Positions 1-9,597 of a DNA stretch of 64,000 bases are shown piece by piece. How positions within the stretch are numbered: position 1 is the stretch's first letter; each line of letters starts with the position of its first letter. The translations under genes and the position numbers were made by a program. The notes beneath the pieces were generated by a model. It did no database searches and was not told where the DNA came from. It saw nothing but the letters and a program-made list of their open reading frames with translations. The DNA is from Stenotrophomonas nematodicola (GTDB lineage Bacteria; Pseudomonadota; Gammaproteobacteria; Xanthomonadales; Xanthomonadaceae), in the NCBI RefSeq assembly GCF_009467805.1, contig NZ_WIAY01000001.1, positions 1,058,982-1,122,981 of the forward strand. The letters run 5' to 3'.

Positions 1-1554
1 TTCATGGCCGGCACGGCCAGCTACTACCGCGAGGAAATCAGCCGCTGGATGCGCCCGGAGCTGCCGCGCAGCACGGTCGACGCCGATGTGGCGGCCGAGC
101 GCGCGATCATCTTCCTGCAGCACAAGGCGCCCCAGGCCGAAAGCTGGAACGTGAGCCTGCCCGACCCGCGCAACCCCGCGATGCGGATGTTCTGGCGCAA
201 TCCCGAATCGATGGTCAAGCCGCCGGCGGAGGGCGAGAAGCGCCGCCGCCGCGGCGGCGGGCGTTTCGGCGACGCCACGGTGGACCCCAACAGTGGTCAG
301 GAAGTGGCCGCGCGCGAGACCCGCGGGGGCGACTTTTTCTACCGCCTGCACTTTGACCTGCACTACATCCCGGTGCTGTGGGCGCGCTACCTCGTGGGCT
401 TCTGCGCGATGTTCATGCTGGTGGCGATCATCACCGGGGTGATCACCCACAAGAAGATCTTCAAGGACTTCTTTACGTTCCGGAAGGACAAGGGCCTGCG
501 TTCGTGGCTGGACTTCCACAACGTCAGCGCGGTGATGGCCCTGCCCTACCACGCGATGATCACCTACACGGGCATCGTGACACTGATGTTCATGTACCTG
601 CCGTGGGGCGTGAGCGTGGCCTACCCCAAGGATGAGGACGCGTTCTTCAGCGAGGCGTTCGCGCGCCTGGCCGACATTGATACGCCGTCCGAGGGACGTG
701 CTGTGGCACTGCCGATACAGCAGCTGCTGGACAGCGCGCGCGCCGAATGGAAGGGCGCCGACGTGGGCGGCTTCACCCTGTACCACCCGGGCGCGGCCAA
801 CGCGGTGATCGACATCCAGCAGCGCGACGGCAAGCGCCTTTCGGTGGATACGCCGTCGCTGCGCTACAACGCGGTGACCGGTGCGCTGCTCGAGGCCAGT
901 CCGGCCGCCGGTGGCGCCACCCAGACCCGTGGCGTAATGTACGGCCTGCACCTGGCGCGTTTTGCCGACTGGGGCCTGCGCGCCCTGTTCTTCCTGTCCG
1001 GGCTGGTTGGCTGCCTGATGGTCGCCAGCGGCGTGGTGCTGTGGGCGGTCAAGGAACGGCCCAAGCATGCCAAGTCGGGGAAGATCGGCTTTGGTCTGCG
1101 CCTGGTGGATGCGCTCAATATCGGCGCGGTGGCCGGCCTGCCGATCGCTTTCGCGGCGTACTTCTGGGGCAACCGGCTGCTGCCGCTGCAGATGGCCGAA
1201 CGGTCGACGGCCGAAGCCGACGTGTTCTTCTACGCGTGGGGCGCGGCGCTGCTGGCCGCGTTCATCTGGCCCAAGCGGATGATGTGGGCCTGGCAGCTGT
1301 ACCTGGGCGCGGCGTTGTTCGCGCTGATCCCGGTGGTGAACGCGCTGACCACCCACGCGCACCTGGGCGTGACCCTGCGCAGCGGCGACTGGGTGCTGGC
1401 CGGGTTCGACCTCACCATGCTCGCCTTCGGCGCGATGCTCGCCTACTGCGGCCTGCGCATGCAGCGCTGGCAGCCGGCGCTGAGCGCGGCCGGAAAGAAG
1501 CGGCAGGCGGCGGCAAAGGCGCAGCAGCATGCCGGCGCGGAGGTGGGCGCATGA
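1..1554 (+). CDS. PepSY-associated transmembrane protein, 5' truncated
   Basis: The reading frame is already open at base 1 (F-M-A-G-T-A-S-Y), and family members have an N-terminal membrane helix before this Gly-Thr-Ala-Ser-Tyr motif, so the true start lies outside the window. The 517 visible residues contain several further hydrophobic helices with a large soluble PepSY-like stretch between the second and third. Proteins of this family are inner-membrane components often found with TonB-dependent siderophore receptors, and are thought to act in reductive iron release or uptake; that role is inferred here. The stop overlaps the next gene (ATGA), so the two are translationally coupled. Confidence 0.85.
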   Translation, partial: FMAGTASYYREEISRWMRPELPRSTVDADVAAERAIIFLQHKAPQAESWNVSLPDPRNPAMRMFWRNPESMVKPPAEGEKRRRRGGGRFGDATVDPNSGQEVAARETRGGDFFYRLHFDLHYIPVLWARYLVGFCAMFMLVAIITGVITHKKIFKDFFTFRKDKGLRSWLDFHNVSAVMALPYHAMITYTGIVTLMFMYLPWGVSVAYPKDEDAFFSEAFARLADIDTPSEGRAVALPIQQLLDSARAEWKGADVGGFTLYHPGAANAVIDIQQRDGKRLSVDTPSLRYNAVTGALLEASPAAGGATQTRGVMYGLHLARFADWGLRALFFLSGLVGCLMVASGVVLWAVKERPKHAKSGKIGFGLRLVDALNIGAVAGLPIAFAAYFWGNRLLPLQMAERSTAEADVFFYAWGAALLAAFIWPKRMMWAWQLYLGAALFALIPVVNALTTHAHLGVTLRSGDWVLAGFDLTMLAFGAMLAYCGLRMQRWQPALSAAGKKRQAAAKAQQHAGAEVGA

Positions 1555-1886
1555 TGCTGTTGGCGATCACCGTGAGCTTCTCGGCGTTCACTGCCCTGTC
1601 GCTGGCGATGGACAGGCACCAGGCGGACCTGCACGGCAAGGCCGCCGCTACGCCGACCCGCAGGCGCGCATGGCGCTGGCTGGGTTGGGCGTTGCTGGCG
1701 CTGTCGTTCGGCCTGTGTGTGGTGGACCACGGCTGGGCCGCCGGCCCGGTGCTGTGGCTCGGGGCGCTGACGATCAGCGGCATTCTGATCGCGTTCGGGC
1801 TGTACCCCTTCCGCCCCCGCTGGATCGCGCCGCTGGCGTGGGCGTTGCCGGCGGTCGGGCTGGCGGTGACGCTGTTCGCGCGCTGA
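1551..1886 (+). CDS. DUF3325-type small membrane protein
   Basis: A 111-residue protein with three hydrophobic segments and a basic loop between the first and second. It starts at the ATG that overlaps the stop of the PepSY gene (ATGATG). DUF3325 proteins characteristically sit directly behind PepSY-helix proteins in siderophore/iron loci, often with a DUF3649 gene upstream, which would lie outside this window. The molecular function of the family is unknown. The family call rests on size, topology and context rather than a signature motif. Confidence 0.7.
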   Translation: MMLLAITVSFSAFTALSLAMDRHQADLHGKAAATPTRRRAWRWLGWALLALSFGLCVVDHGWAAGPVLWLGALTISGILIAFGLYPFRPRWIAPLAWALPAVGLAVTLFAR

Positions 1887-2082
1887 CGTGCAGACCGGCG
1901 CGATGCAGCGCTGCCCCTGTCGCCAGTGGCGGCTCGAAGACCACCTCGGGCTCCCGCCGTACTGGCAGGCCGCAATCGGCGGGTATGAGCGCGGTCATCG
2001 GCCCTTGGCGTAGGCGCAAGGCCGCCTTCTGATGGTGTGACGCGCACGGCGCGCGGCCGGAATCCGGTGCCGCCACCACAGG
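1887..2082. other. Intergenic region between convergent genes
   Basis: About 200 bases between the DUF3325 gene and the convergent acetyltransferase gene. I see no convincing ORF, no hairpin with a T-run, and no repeat. Confidence 0.5.
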
Positions 2083-2619
2083 TCAGGGCACCAGCGAGAA
2101 CACGTGGGCCGGTGCAGACTGGCCATCGATGACCAGCCGGTTGCGCGCCACGCTCTCGCGCAGCGCCCCGGACTTCACCGCCACCCGCTCGCTGGCCAGG
2201 TTGCCCACCGCCACGACAATCTCCACCCGCTGCATGCCCATGTGCGCGAACGCGTGGGTCGCCAGCGCGTGCACGACGCGCGTGGCGATGCCCTGGCCCT
2301 GGCGAGACTGCCGCACCCAGTACCCCAGATTGCAGAAGCGGTGATCGTGCCGGATGGCGTTGAGCCCGGCGCCGCCGACAAACGCGCCGGTATCCGGGTC
2401 GAACGCACCATACTCATGGGCGGTGGCCGCTGCGCGGCCGTCGCGGCAGGCCTGGAACCACTGCAGTGCCTGCTCGGCGCCGTAATCGGTGGAGCACCAC
2501 GGCATCCAGCGCCGCATGCCCTCGGCCGATTCCCGCACCGCCGCGGCGAACGCGGCGGCATCGCCATCCTCGAACGGACGTAGCAGCAGTCCGTCGGCGA
2601 GAAGCTGGCTGTCGTCCAT
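2083..2619 (-). CDS. GNAT-family N-acetyltransferase (RimJ/RimL-like)
   Basis: A 178-residue GNAT protein. The N-terminus has the RimJ/RimL-type pattern LLLRPFEDGD, and the acetyl-CoA pyrophosphate-binding loop R-Q-G-Q-G-I-A is at residues 106-112. Relatives acetylate ribosomal-protein N-termini, antibiotics or small amines, so the substrate cannot be predicted. It starts 15 bases after the rlmKL stop on the same strand, so it is probably the second gene of that operon. Confidence 0.8.
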   Translation of the reverse strand: MDDSQLLADGLLLRPFEDGDAAAFAAAVRESAEGMRRWMPWCSTDYGAEQALQWFQACRDGRAAATAHEYGAFDPDTGAFVGGAGLNAIRHDHRFCNLGYWVRQSRQGQGIATRVVHALATHAFAHMGMQRVEIVVAVGNLASERVAVKSGALRESVARNRLVIDGQSAPAHVFSLVP

Positions 2620-2634
2620 GTCAGCCCCTTGCCG

Positions 2635-4779
2635 TCACGCGCCGTAGCGGCGCAGTTCCCAGGCGCGGTGGATGCGCGGATTGCGCTCGAAATCATCGCC
2701 GATGGTCTCGGCGGAGATTTCCGTGCACTCGGCAAATTCCTTGATCGCTTCTTCGTCCAGCTTGAAGCGGCGGAAGTTGTTGGAGAAGTACAGCACGCCT
2801 TCCGGGCTCAACCGCGCCACGGCCGCCCGCAGCAGGCGCACGTGCTCGCGCTGGACGTCGAAGTCCTCGGCGCGGGCCGAGTTGGAGAAGGTCGGCGGAT
2901 CGCAGAAGATCACGTCGAAGCGGTGCCGTTCGGCTTCCAGCCAGGCCAGCGCATCGGCCTGGATCAGCTGATGCTGACTGCCGCCCTTGCCGTTCAGCGC
3001 CAGGTTGTCGGCACACCATTGCAGGTAGGTGCCGGACAGGTCCACGCTGGTGGTCGACGCCGCTCCCGCGACCGCCGCCTGCACGCTGGCCACGCCGGTG
3101 TAGCAGAACAGGTTGAGGAAGCGCTTGCCGACCGCTTCCCGGGCCATGTGCCAGCGCAGCGGGCGGTGATCCAGGAACAGGCCGGTATCGAGGTAGTCGA
3201 ACAGATTCACCCGCAGCAGTGCGTCATTCTCGCGGACCAGCACGAACTCACCGCGCTGTTCGAAGCGGCCGTATTTGCTGCCGCCCTTGCCGCGCTCGCG
3301 CGACTTCAGCGCGACCTGCTCGGCCGGCACCTGGAACACCTCGCGCGCGGCCGACAGCAGCTCGTTGCGGCGGCGGCGCACATCGACATCGGGAATCGTC
3401 GCCGGTGCCGCGTACTCCTGCACGTGCAGGAACGTGCGGCGCGCGCCGGCGTCTTCTTCGTAGACGTCAATCGCGGCCGCGTACTCGGGCAGGTCCGCGT
3501 CGTACACGCGGTAGCAGGTGATTGCCTCGCGGGCGCGCCAGTTCTTGAACTTCCTGATGTTCTTGCGCAAGCGGTTGGCCACCATCTGCGCGCCTTCGCT
3601 CAGCTCGCGCGGCTGGCCGGCGTTGTCGCGCTGCGGCACCGCGATCGGATCGCAGACGATCAGCGCGCATTCGATCGCCCCGTTGAACAGCTGGTACTTC
3701 TTGTTGGCGCGCAGGCCGGTGGCGAACGCCAGGTCGGCACTGCCACACAGCAGGCTGGCCCGCCACTGCGGCACCGCACGCTTGAGCGCATCGCCAAGTC
3801 GGCGATACAGCACCGCATCGGCGGCCAGCCGTTCGTCATACGGCGGGTTGCACACCACGCAGCCGGTTTCCTGCGGCGGCACCTGCATGTCGGCCACATC
3901 GCGCACGCCGAACCAGATCGCCTCGGCCACGCCGGCGGTCTCGGCATTTTCCCGGGCGGCACGGATCGCATGCGGATCGATGTCGCTGCCGTGGATCACC
4001 TGCTTGAGCGCGGCACGCCCGGCCGTCTCTCGAGCGCGCGCCTCGGCCATCATCGTGTTCCAGGCGTCGCGGTCGAAACCCAGCCAACGGCTGGGCGGAA
4101 TGCTGCCGTGGCGCTGCAGGCCCGGGGCGACGTCGGCGGCCATCAGCGCGCCTTCGATCAGCAGCGTGCCGCTGCCGCACATCGGGTCGAGCAGGCCACC
4201 GCCTTCGGCGTGGATCTTGGGCCAGTTGGCGCGCATCAGCACGGCCGCGGCCAGGTTTTCCTTCAGCGGCGCTTCGTTCTGCGCCATGCGCCAGCCACGG
4301 CGGTGCATCGGGCCACCACCGAGGTCGATGGAGATGCTTGCCCGGCCCTTGCGCAGCGACAGATTGATGCGCACATCAGGGAACTCGGTGTTCACCGACG
4401 GCCGTTCCAGGCCCTTGGCGCGCAGGCTGTCGACCACGCCGTCCTTGACCCGCTGCGCGGCGAAGCGCGCATGGGTGATCTCGGTCCCGGACACGTGCGC
4501 GTCCACCGACAGGGTCAGCTCCGGGCTGATGTGCTGGTCCCACGCCATCGCCGACACGCCCTGGTACAGCGAGCCTTCGTCCGGGCAGTCGAACTCGGTC
4601 AGCGGCCACAGCACGCGGCTGGCCAGGCGCGACCACAGCACCACCTTCAGTGCCTGCGGCAGCTCGCCTTCGGCGTTGACGCCGGCGATGGTGGCGGTGG
4701 CCTTGTCCAGGCCGAGCGCCAGCAGTTCGTCGGCGAGCAGGTACTCCAGGCCCTTGGCGCAGGAAACAAAGAATTTCAC
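2635..4779 (-). CDS. rlmL: Bifunctional 23S rRNA methyltransferase RlmK/RlmL
   Basis: The 714-residue protein matches fused RlmKL (E. coli about 700). It makes m2G2445 and m7G2069 in 23S rRNA. An N-terminal THUMP-type region precedes a first methyltransferase domain with the catalytic N-P-P-Y motif, and the C-terminal domain carries D-P-P-T-F-S-N-S. The GTG at 4779 is chosen because the family begins with (M/V)[14 protein letters not shown]; the open frame continues 54 codons upstream, but that part is Pro/Arg-rich and unlike the family. No strong Shine-Dalgarno is visible before this GTG. The next gene on the strand encodes a GNAT protein. Confidence 0.95.
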   Translation of the reverse strand: MKFFVSCAKGLEYLLADELLALGLDKATATIAGVNAEGELPQALKVVLWSRLASRVLWPLTEFDCPDEGSLYQGVSAMAWDQHISPELTLSVDAHVSGTEITHARFAAQRVKDGVVDSLRAKGLERPSVNTEFPDVRINLSLRKGRASISIDLGGGPMHRRGWRMAQNEAPLKENLAAAVLMRANWPKIHAEGGGLLDPMCGSGTLLIEGALMAADVAPGLQRHGSIPPSRWLGFDRDAWNTMMAEARARETAGRAALKQVIHGSDIDPHAIRAARENAETAGVAEAIWFGVRDVADMQVPPQETGCVVCNPPYDERLAADAVLYRRLGDALKRAVPQWRASLLCGSADLAFATGLRANKKYQLFNGAIECALIVCDPIAVPQRDNAGQPRELSEGAQMVANRLRKNIRKFKNWRAREAITCYRVYDADLPEYAAAIDVYEEDAGARRTFLHVQEYAAPATIPDVDVRRRRNELLSAAREVFQVPAEQVALKSRERGKGGSKYGRFEQRGEFVLVRENDALLRVNLFDYLDTGLFLDHRPLRWHMAREAVGKRFLNLFCYTGVASVQAAVAGAASTTSVDLSGTYLQWCADNLALNGKGGSQHQLIQADALAWLEAERHRFDVIFCDPPTFSNSARAEDFDVQREHVRLLRAAVARLSPEGVLYFSNNFRRFKLDEEAIKEFAECTEISAETIGDDFERNPRIHRAWELRRYGA

Positions 4780-4865
4780 GGAATCGGTATCGCAGGTCAG
4801 CGGAAAGGAGGTGCCCACCGGGCACGGCAAGCGACCCGGCGCGACGCCGGGACGGCCATTGTACG

Positions 4866-4889
4866 GTAGAGCCGGGCTCTGCCCGGCTG
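4866..4889. repeat. SMAG-like GTAG palindrome
   Basis: GTAG is followed by an 8-bp perfect inverted repeat (AGCCGGGC, three-base loop TCT, GCCCGGCT). This matches the general form of SMAG elements: GTAG head plus a short stem-loop in intergenic DNA. It lies just upstream of rlmKL and downstream of the hydrolase gene on the same strand. Confidence 0.6.
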
Positions 4890-4937
4890 GCGGGGGCGTG
4901 TGGCGTGGGGGGTGCCGGGCGCTGGCCGGCTCCCCCC

Positions 4938-5468
4938 TCACCCCAGCGACTGCAGCAGGTCCTCGAACGCCCGGGCCGAGGCCTCGACGTGATTGTTCAG
5001 CCGGTGCCCGTCGTCCACCAGCAGCAGGCGCGCCGAACGGGCCTGCGCCCAGGCGATGACCTGTGCCGGCGGAATCAGTTCATCGTGCCAGGCGTGCACC
5101 ACGCTGGTCGGCACCGGGGCGGCATCCAGCGCCGGCATCGGTCCCATCGTGGTCGGCGGCACCATCAGGAACAGACCACGGGTGGGCACCTGCAGCGAGG
5201 CAATGGCCGAGATGTAGGCGCCCAGGCTGGAACCGGCCAGCACCACCGGGCCACGTGCGGCAGCCGCCGCGGCCAGGCCGGCCAGGCGCTGCAGGCGGGC
5301 GCGGACGTCGCCGACGCTGCTTACCGCGCGCATCGCGTCCAGATCGGTGTAGTCGGGGCGTTCGTGCGTCCAGCCGAGCCGCTGGGCGACCTCGGCCAGC
5401 GCGGTCACCTTGGTGGCGTCCGGGCCGCTTTCGAACCCGTGGGAAAGGATGCAGTGGCCGCGGCTCAT
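4938..5468 (-). CDS. Small alpha/beta hydrolase
   Basis: A 176-residue alpha/beta-hydrolase-fold protein. It has the nucleophile elbow G-S-S-L-G, a likely acid in W-H-D-E-L-I-P-P and a C-terminal histidine in D-D-G-H-R. It also has an early S-H-G-F-E-S-G-P strand-loop like the small YqiA/YcfP-type esterases. ATG at 5468 is chosen since AGGA lies eight bases upstream and the protein then begins right at the first beta strand; an open frame further upstream overlaps the divergent amidase gene. The substrate is unknown; an ester or thioester is likely. It lies head-to-head with the amidase gene. Confidence 0.75.
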   Translation of the reverse strand: MSRGHCILSHGFESGPDATKVTALAEVAQRLGWTHERPDYTDLDAMRAVSSVGDVRARLQRLAGLAAAAAARGPVVLAGSSLGAYISAIASLQVPTRGLFLMVPPTTMGPMPALDAAPVPTSVVHAWHDELIPPAQVIAWAQARSARLLLVDDGHRLNNHVEASARAFEDLLQSLG

Positions 5469-5525
5469 GCACGCGTCCTGTGGGAGTGGATATGAGCGTT
5501 CATGACGGAATGCTAGCATCGCGCC

Positions 5526-6104
5526 ATGCCCGGCCGCGCACCGCCCCCGATCGACCTTCAGCCCCTGCCCTACGTGGCACGGCTGGGCGCGCGCGCGCCG
5601 GCCGACATCGATCTGGTGGTCATCCACTGCACCGAGCTGCCCGACCTGGCGATGGCCCGCCAGTACGGTGAGCGCGTGCTGTACGACAGCGGCAGCGGCA
5701 ACAGCGGGCACTACTACATCGACCGCGATGGCCGCATCGTCCAGTACGTGGCGTTGGACCGCATCGCCCACCATGTCAGCGGCTACAACCCGCGCTCGGT
5801 CGGCATCGAGCTGGTCAACACCGGCCGCTACCCGCACTGGCTGGATTCACGCCACCAGGCGATGGACGAGCCGTACACCGAGGCGCAGCTCGCCGCGCTG
5901 ATCGACCTGCTGCAGCACCTGTGCGACACGCTGCCCGGGCTGCGGCACATCGCCGGTCACGAATGGCTGGATACCCGCGAGGAAGTGGCCAGCGACGACC
6001 CCGAGCGGCGCGTGCCGCGCAAGCGCGATCCCGGGCCGCTGTTCCCGTGGCCGCGCGTGTTGGCGGCGGTGCCGCTGCAACCGTTGGATGCGCACCGCCC
6101 CTGA
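5526..6104 (+). CDS. N-acetylmuramoyl-L-alanine amidase, AmpD-like
   Basis: A 192-residue Amidase_2-fold zinc amidase. The zinc ligands expected for AmpD are visible as H34 (V-V-I-H-C), H145 (I-A-G-H-E) and D168 (K-R-D-P-G), with a catalytic-type Glu in I-E-L. No signal peptide is present, which fits a cytoplasmic AmpD that cleaves the amide between anhydro-MurNAc and the stem peptide during wall recycling. In Stenotrophomonas such enzymes affect beta-lactamase induction. It could instead be an AmpDh paralogue, so no gene symbol is assigned. Confidence 0.85.
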   Translation: MPGRAPPPIDLQPLPYVARLGARAPADIDLVVIHCTELPDLAMARQYGERVLYDSGSGNSGHYYIDRDGRIVQYVALDRIAHHVSGYNPRSVGIELVNTGRYPHWLDSRHQAMDEPYTEAQLAALIDLLQHLCDTLPGLRHIAGHEWLDTREEVASDDPERRVPRKRDPGPLFPWPRVLAAVPLQPLDAHRP

Positions 6105-6117
6105 CCCGGGAGGTGTT

Positions 6118-7023
6118 TCAAGGGCCGGTGGCGACCGGGCGGCTGGAATCGCTGACCCACCCGCTCCACGAATCGGCGTAGATGCGGGCGCCATGCAGGC
6201 CGGCCACTTCCATCGCCAGCAGCAGATGACAGGCGGTGACGCCCGAGCCGCACATCAGCACCACCTGGCCCGGATCGTGGGTGCCGATCAGCGGGCGCAG
6301 CGCGGCCTGCAGATCCGCCGCCGGGCGCAGGCGCCCGTCGTGGACGTTCAACGCGAACGGGCGGTTGACCGCGCCGGGGACGTGCCCGGCGATGGGGTCC
6401 AGCGGCTCCACCTCGCCGCGGAAACGCTCGCCGGCCCGGGCATCCAGCAACCAGCCCGGTGCGTGCTTCAGGCGTGCGGCCACCTCGCCAGCCGAGGCGA
6501 TCTGGCTGCGGTCGAACTGGCCGGGATAGGGCGGCAACGCCGGCACCTGCGGCACCTCGGCGGTCAGCGCCAGGCCCGCGGCCTGCCACGCGGCCAGTCC
6601 ACCATCGAGCACGGCGACCCGACGGTGCCCGATCAGCCGCAGCAGCCACCACAGCCGCGCGGCGGCCATGCTGCCATCCCCTGCGTCATAGACCACCACC
6701 TGGGTTTCCGGCGCGATACCCCACTGCCCCAGCCGCGCGGCGAAGTCCGCGCTGTCCGGCAGCGGGTGGCGTCCCTGGCCGTGCTTGCCCATGTCGGCCA
6801 GGTCGCGGTTGAGGTCGGCGTACAGTGCACCGGGCAGATGCCCCTGGGCATAGGCCTGCGCGCCCGACTGCGGGTCGCCCAGCGAGAAGCGCGCATCGAC
6901 CACGCGCACGGCGGTGCTGGCGGTTGCGCGCGCGTCGAGCACGCGTGCCCCGCCCTGCTGCAGAGCATCGGCAAGGGCGGCGACATCGACCAGGGCGGTC
7001 CAGGAAAACGCGGTGGAAGTCAT
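6118..7023 (-). CDS. sseA: 3-mercaptopyruvate/thiosulfate sulfurtransferase
   Basis: A 301-residue protein made of two rhodanese domains. The C-terminal domain carries the active-site loop C-G-S-G-V-T-A with Cys258; this exact loop is typical of 3-mercaptopyruvate sulfurtransferases, whereas thiosulfate sulfurtransferases have C-R-K/R-G-V-T. The N-terminal domain has the Asp-for-Cys inactive loop (V-Y-D-A-G-D-G). The enzyme transfers sulfane sulfur from 3-mercaptopyruvate to thiols or cyanide. Its start overlaps the stop of the Nudix gene by four bases (ATGA), so the two are translationally coupled. Confidence 0.93.
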   Translation of the reverse strand: MTSTAFSWTALVDVAALADALQQGGARVLDARATASTAVRVVDARFSLGDPQSGAQAYAQGHLPGALYADLNRDLADMGKHGQGRHPLPDSADFAARLGQWGIAPETQVVVYDAGDGSMAAARLWWLLRLIGHRRVAVLDGGLAAWQAAGLALTAEVPQVPALPPYPGQFDRSQIASAGEVAARLKHAPGWLLDARAGERFRGEVEPLDPIAGHVPGAVNRPFALNVHDGRLRPAADLQAALRPLIGTHDPGQVVLMCGSGVTACHLLLAMEVAGLHGARIYADSWSGWVSDSSRPVATGP

Positions 7024-7832
7024 TCGGTCTGCTCCAGGCGGCGACGCAGGTTGTAGAGAATGGCGGCGGTGGCGCCCCAGATGCGTTGGCCCGGCCAGCC
7101 GTACTCCAGCACATGCCGGATGCGGCCGCGATGGTCGATCTCCACCTGGTGCAGGTTGGCGGGCTCCATGAGATAGCTCAGCGGCACCTCGAACACTTCG
7201 GCCACTTCATCCGGCTGCGGCACGGCGACGAATGCCGGATCGATCACGGCCACCACGGGCATCACCCGGTAACCGGTGATGGTGACGAACGGATCCAGGT
7301 AACCGAGCACGTGCACCTGATCGTGCTTGAGCGCGATTTCCTCATCGCTCTCGCGGATCGCCGCGGCCACGGCGTCGCGGTCGTCCGCCTCCATCCGTCC
7401 ACCGGGAAAGCCGACCTGGCCGCCGTGATGGCGCAAAGTATCGGTGCGTCGGGTCAACAGCACCTGGGCACCGCCCTCGCGCGGAATGATGCCGGCCAAC
7501 ACCGCCGCCTCGACCGGCGGCCCGGGCGGCAGCAGGTCACTCAGCTCGCTGCGGTTCCAGCCCTCGCCAGTCGGCGGCGCATCCAGCGGATGCAGCGCGC
7601 GCATCAGCCGCGCGTGCTCGGCCAGCGAACCGCGCAGCGACTGCCGCAACTGCTCGCGCAATGGCAGCGTATGCTGCATGACATGGGTCTGTTCGTGACG
7701 GCTCATCGTTCGCCAGCGGGTGATTTCATCCACGGTGCGCAGGCACCCCGCGCAGATATCGGCGCTGTCCAGCGCGCAGATACCGATACAGGGGGTGGGT
7801 ACGGCACGCGGGGGATCGTCCAGTGATTGCAC
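7020..7832 (-). CDS. DUF1289-Nudix fusion, putative CoA pyrophosphatase
   Basis: A single 270-residue frame joins two modules. Residues 12-50 form a DUF1289 domain with the metal-binding-type pattern C15-x3-C19-x7-C27-x2-C30 and a W-R-T-M motif. Residues 105-250 form a Nudix domain of the CoAse/NudL type, with G-G-R-M-E-A-D (144-150) and R-E-S-D-E-E (160-165). CoAse-type enzymes hydrolyse CoA and its esters to phosphopantetheine and 3',5'-ADP. The usual Gly at the end of the Nudix box is Ala here. An internal start for a Nudix-only protein cannot be ruled out. Confidence 0.8.
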   Translation of the reverse strand: MQSLDDPPRAVPTPCIGICALDSADICAGCLRTVDEITRWRTMSRHEQTHVMQHTLPLREQLRQSLRGSLAEHARLMRALHPLDAPPTGEGWNRSELSDLLPPGPPVEAAVLAGIIPREGGAQVLLTRRTDTLRHHGGQVGFPGGRMEADDRDAVAAAIRESDEEIALKHDQVHVLGYLDPFVTITGYRVMPVVAVIDPAFVAVPQPDEVAEVFEVPLSYLMEPANLHQVEIDHRGRIRHVLEYGWPGQRIWGATAAILYNLRRRLEQTE

Positions 7833-7895
7833 CGTGCAACAGTAGCGCGATTGGCAGGCTGGATCGAGAGCGCGGAGCGCGCGGTGACAGCAAAC

Positions 7896-7929
7896 AAAAA
7901 CGCGCCGATGTTTCCATCGGCGCGTTTTT
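7896..7929. terminator. Bidirectional Rho-independent terminator
   Basis: A 10-bp perfect stem (7901-7910 with 7915-7924, loop TTTC) is flanked by A5 and T5, so it works in either direction. It lies just downstream of the FKBP gene on the minus strand. Confidence 0.9.
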
Positions 7930-7943
7930 GTGACTGCCTGATC

Positions 7944-8645
7944 TTACTTGACGCTGATCAGCTTGATTTCGAACTGCACGGCGACGTTCGGCGGGAACGG
8001 CGTGCGCGGATCGGCACCATAGGCCTGTTCCGGCGGCAGCGTCACTTCCCACTTCGAGCCGGCCGGCATCAGCAGCAGCGCTTCGCGCATGGCCTTCATT
8101 TCGACTTCGCTGACCTTCATCGCCGGGATCTGCTGCGCCGGGCGGGCTTCAGCCGGACGGGTGCCGTACGGGTACGGACCGGCGACTTCCAGCTGCACGG
8201 TGCTGGCCTGGGTCGGCTTGGCGCCGGTGCCGGCTTCGACCACGCGGTACTGAACCCCGCTCGGCAGCGTCTGCACGCCGGCCTTGGCCTTGTTGGCAGC
8301 CAGGAACTGGGTGCTCTTGGTCTTGTTCTCGGCAGCGGCCTTGTCGTACTCGGCCTTGGCGGCCTGCGCACGACCCTGCTCACGCTTCTGGAAGGCTTCG
8401 ACGGCCGGCTTCAGCTGCTCGGCGGTGATCGCCGGCTGCTTCTTGGCGTAGGCATCCTGCAGGCCCTTCACCACCGAGTTGATGTCCAGCTGTTCGCCAC
8501 GCGAGGTGAGCTCAGCCAGATTGTTGCCGTAGTCGTAACCGAAGTAATAGCTCAGCTTGCCCTTTTCGGACGAGGTGTCCTGGGCGAAGGCATTGCCCGT
8601 CAGGGCCAGGGCCGCGACGGCGACCGCGATAGAACGCAACTTCAT
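7944..8645 (-). CDS. fkpA: FKBP-type peptidyl-prolyl isomerase, periplasmic
   Basis: A 233-residue protein with a clear signal peptide (M-K-L-R-S then a hydrophobic run to A-F-A-Q). A helical N-terminal dimerisation region, rich in Ala, Lys and Gln, precedes a C-terminal FKBP domain with V-Q-Y-R-V, W-E-V-T-L-P and A-Y-G motifs. It resembles FkpA/Mip proteins, which fold periplasmic and outer-membrane proteins. ATG 8645 is chosen for the signal peptide and the GGAG before it. A bidirectional terminator follows the gene. Confidence 0.9.
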   Translation of the reverse strand: MKLRSIAVAVAALALTGNAFAQDTSSEKGKLSYYFGYDYGNNLAELTSRGEQLDINSVVKGLQDAYAKKQPAITAEQLKPAVEAFQKREQGRAQAAKAEYDKAAAENKTKSTQFLAANKAKAGVQTLPSGVQYRVVEAGTGAKPTQASTVQLEVAGPYPYGTRPAEARPAQQIPAMKVSEVEMKAMREALLLMPAGSKWEVTLPPEQAYGADPRTPFPPNVAVQFEIKLISVK

Positions 8646-8814
8646 CAAACATTTCTCCAGGGGTGGTAACTCAGGACGCGTTGGGCCGCCCTGAGGCGAC
8701 GGGTTAGGATAGCCGCCGCAACGTTGAACCGCCACTAACGACGCAAGCTCTGACCTGACTTCGTTTCAAGAGTTCAACCTCACTTTTTTTTAACGTTTTT
8801 CCAGGAGCCCCGCC

Positions 8815-9597
8815 GTGGCCGATTCGCCCCTCGCCGTGACCGATGACGGCGCCATCCGCACCCTCACCGTGAACCGCCCGGACAAGCTCAATGCCCTCGA
8901 CAAGGCTACGCTGGAAGCGCTATACAGCGCGTTTTCGGCGGCAGCCGCCGATCCGGCGGTCCGGGTGGCAGTGCTCACCGGGGCCGGTCCGAAGGCGTTC
9001 GTGGCCGGGGCGGACATCGCCGAAATGAACGGACTCAGCGCGGTTCAGGGACGTGATTTCTCGGCGCTGGGGCAGAAATTGATGCGCTGCATCGAGCGCA
9101 TGCCCAAGCCGGTGATCGCGAAGATCAACGGATTTGCGCTGGGCGGCGGCCTGGAACTGGCGATGGCCTGCCACCTGCGCATCGCTGCCGAAACCGCCAA
9201 AGTCGGCCAACCGGAGATCAATCTCGGGCTGATTCCCGGCTTCGGCGGCACCCAGCGCCTGCTGCGTCTGTGCGGCCGCGCCGCGACGCTGGAACTGTGC
9301 CTGCTTGGCACACCGATCACGGCCGCGCGCGCGCTGCAGTTCGGGATCGTCAACGAAGTGGTGGCTGCCGATGCATTGGATGCACGCGTGCAGGCGCTGG
9401 CCCAGCAGCTTGCGCACGCCGCGCCGCTGGCGCTGCGCGGCATCCTCGATGCCGTCCATATCGGCGGTGAGTGTGCGCTGGGCGAAGGTCTGGCCTACGA
9501 AACCGCGCAGTTCGGGCTGATGTTCGCTACCGAGGACATGCGCGAAGGCACCGCCGCCTTCTTGGCCCGCCGTCCGCCGGTGTTCCAGAACCGCTGA
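8815..9597 (+). CDS. Enoyl-CoA hydratase/isomerase family protein
   Basis: A 260-residue crotonase-fold enzyme. Both catalytic glutamates of true hydratases are present, in G-G-G-L-E-L-A-M-A and Q-P-E-I-N-L-G, with the oxyanion-hole loops F-V-A-G-A-D-I and A-L-G-G-G. It should hydrate trans-2-enoyl-CoA in beta-oxidation or a related route. The start is GTG, with CAGGAG seven bases upstream. Its stop overlaps the ATG of the next small gene (TGATG), so it heads a three-gene coupled operon with a hypothetical protein and nth. Confidence 0.9.
   Translation: MADSPLAVTDDGAIRTLTVNRPDKLNALDKATLEALYSAFSAAAADPAVRVAVLTGAGPKAFVAGADIAEMNGLSAVQGRDFSALGQKLMRCIERMPKPVIAKINGFALGGGLELAMACHLRIAAETAKVGQPEINLGLIPGFGGTQRLLRLCGRAATLELCLLGTPITAARALQFGIVNEVVAADALDARVQALAQQLAHAAPLALRGILDAVHIGGECALGEGLAYETAQFGLMFATEDMREGTAAFLARRPPVFQNR

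Noticed and set aside
2629..4869. A 746-codon open frame on the plus strand opposite rlmKL
   Set aside because: It is the antisense of a certain gene, with His/Arg/Gln/Val-rich composition typical of antisense frames in GC-rich DNA and no recognisable domain.
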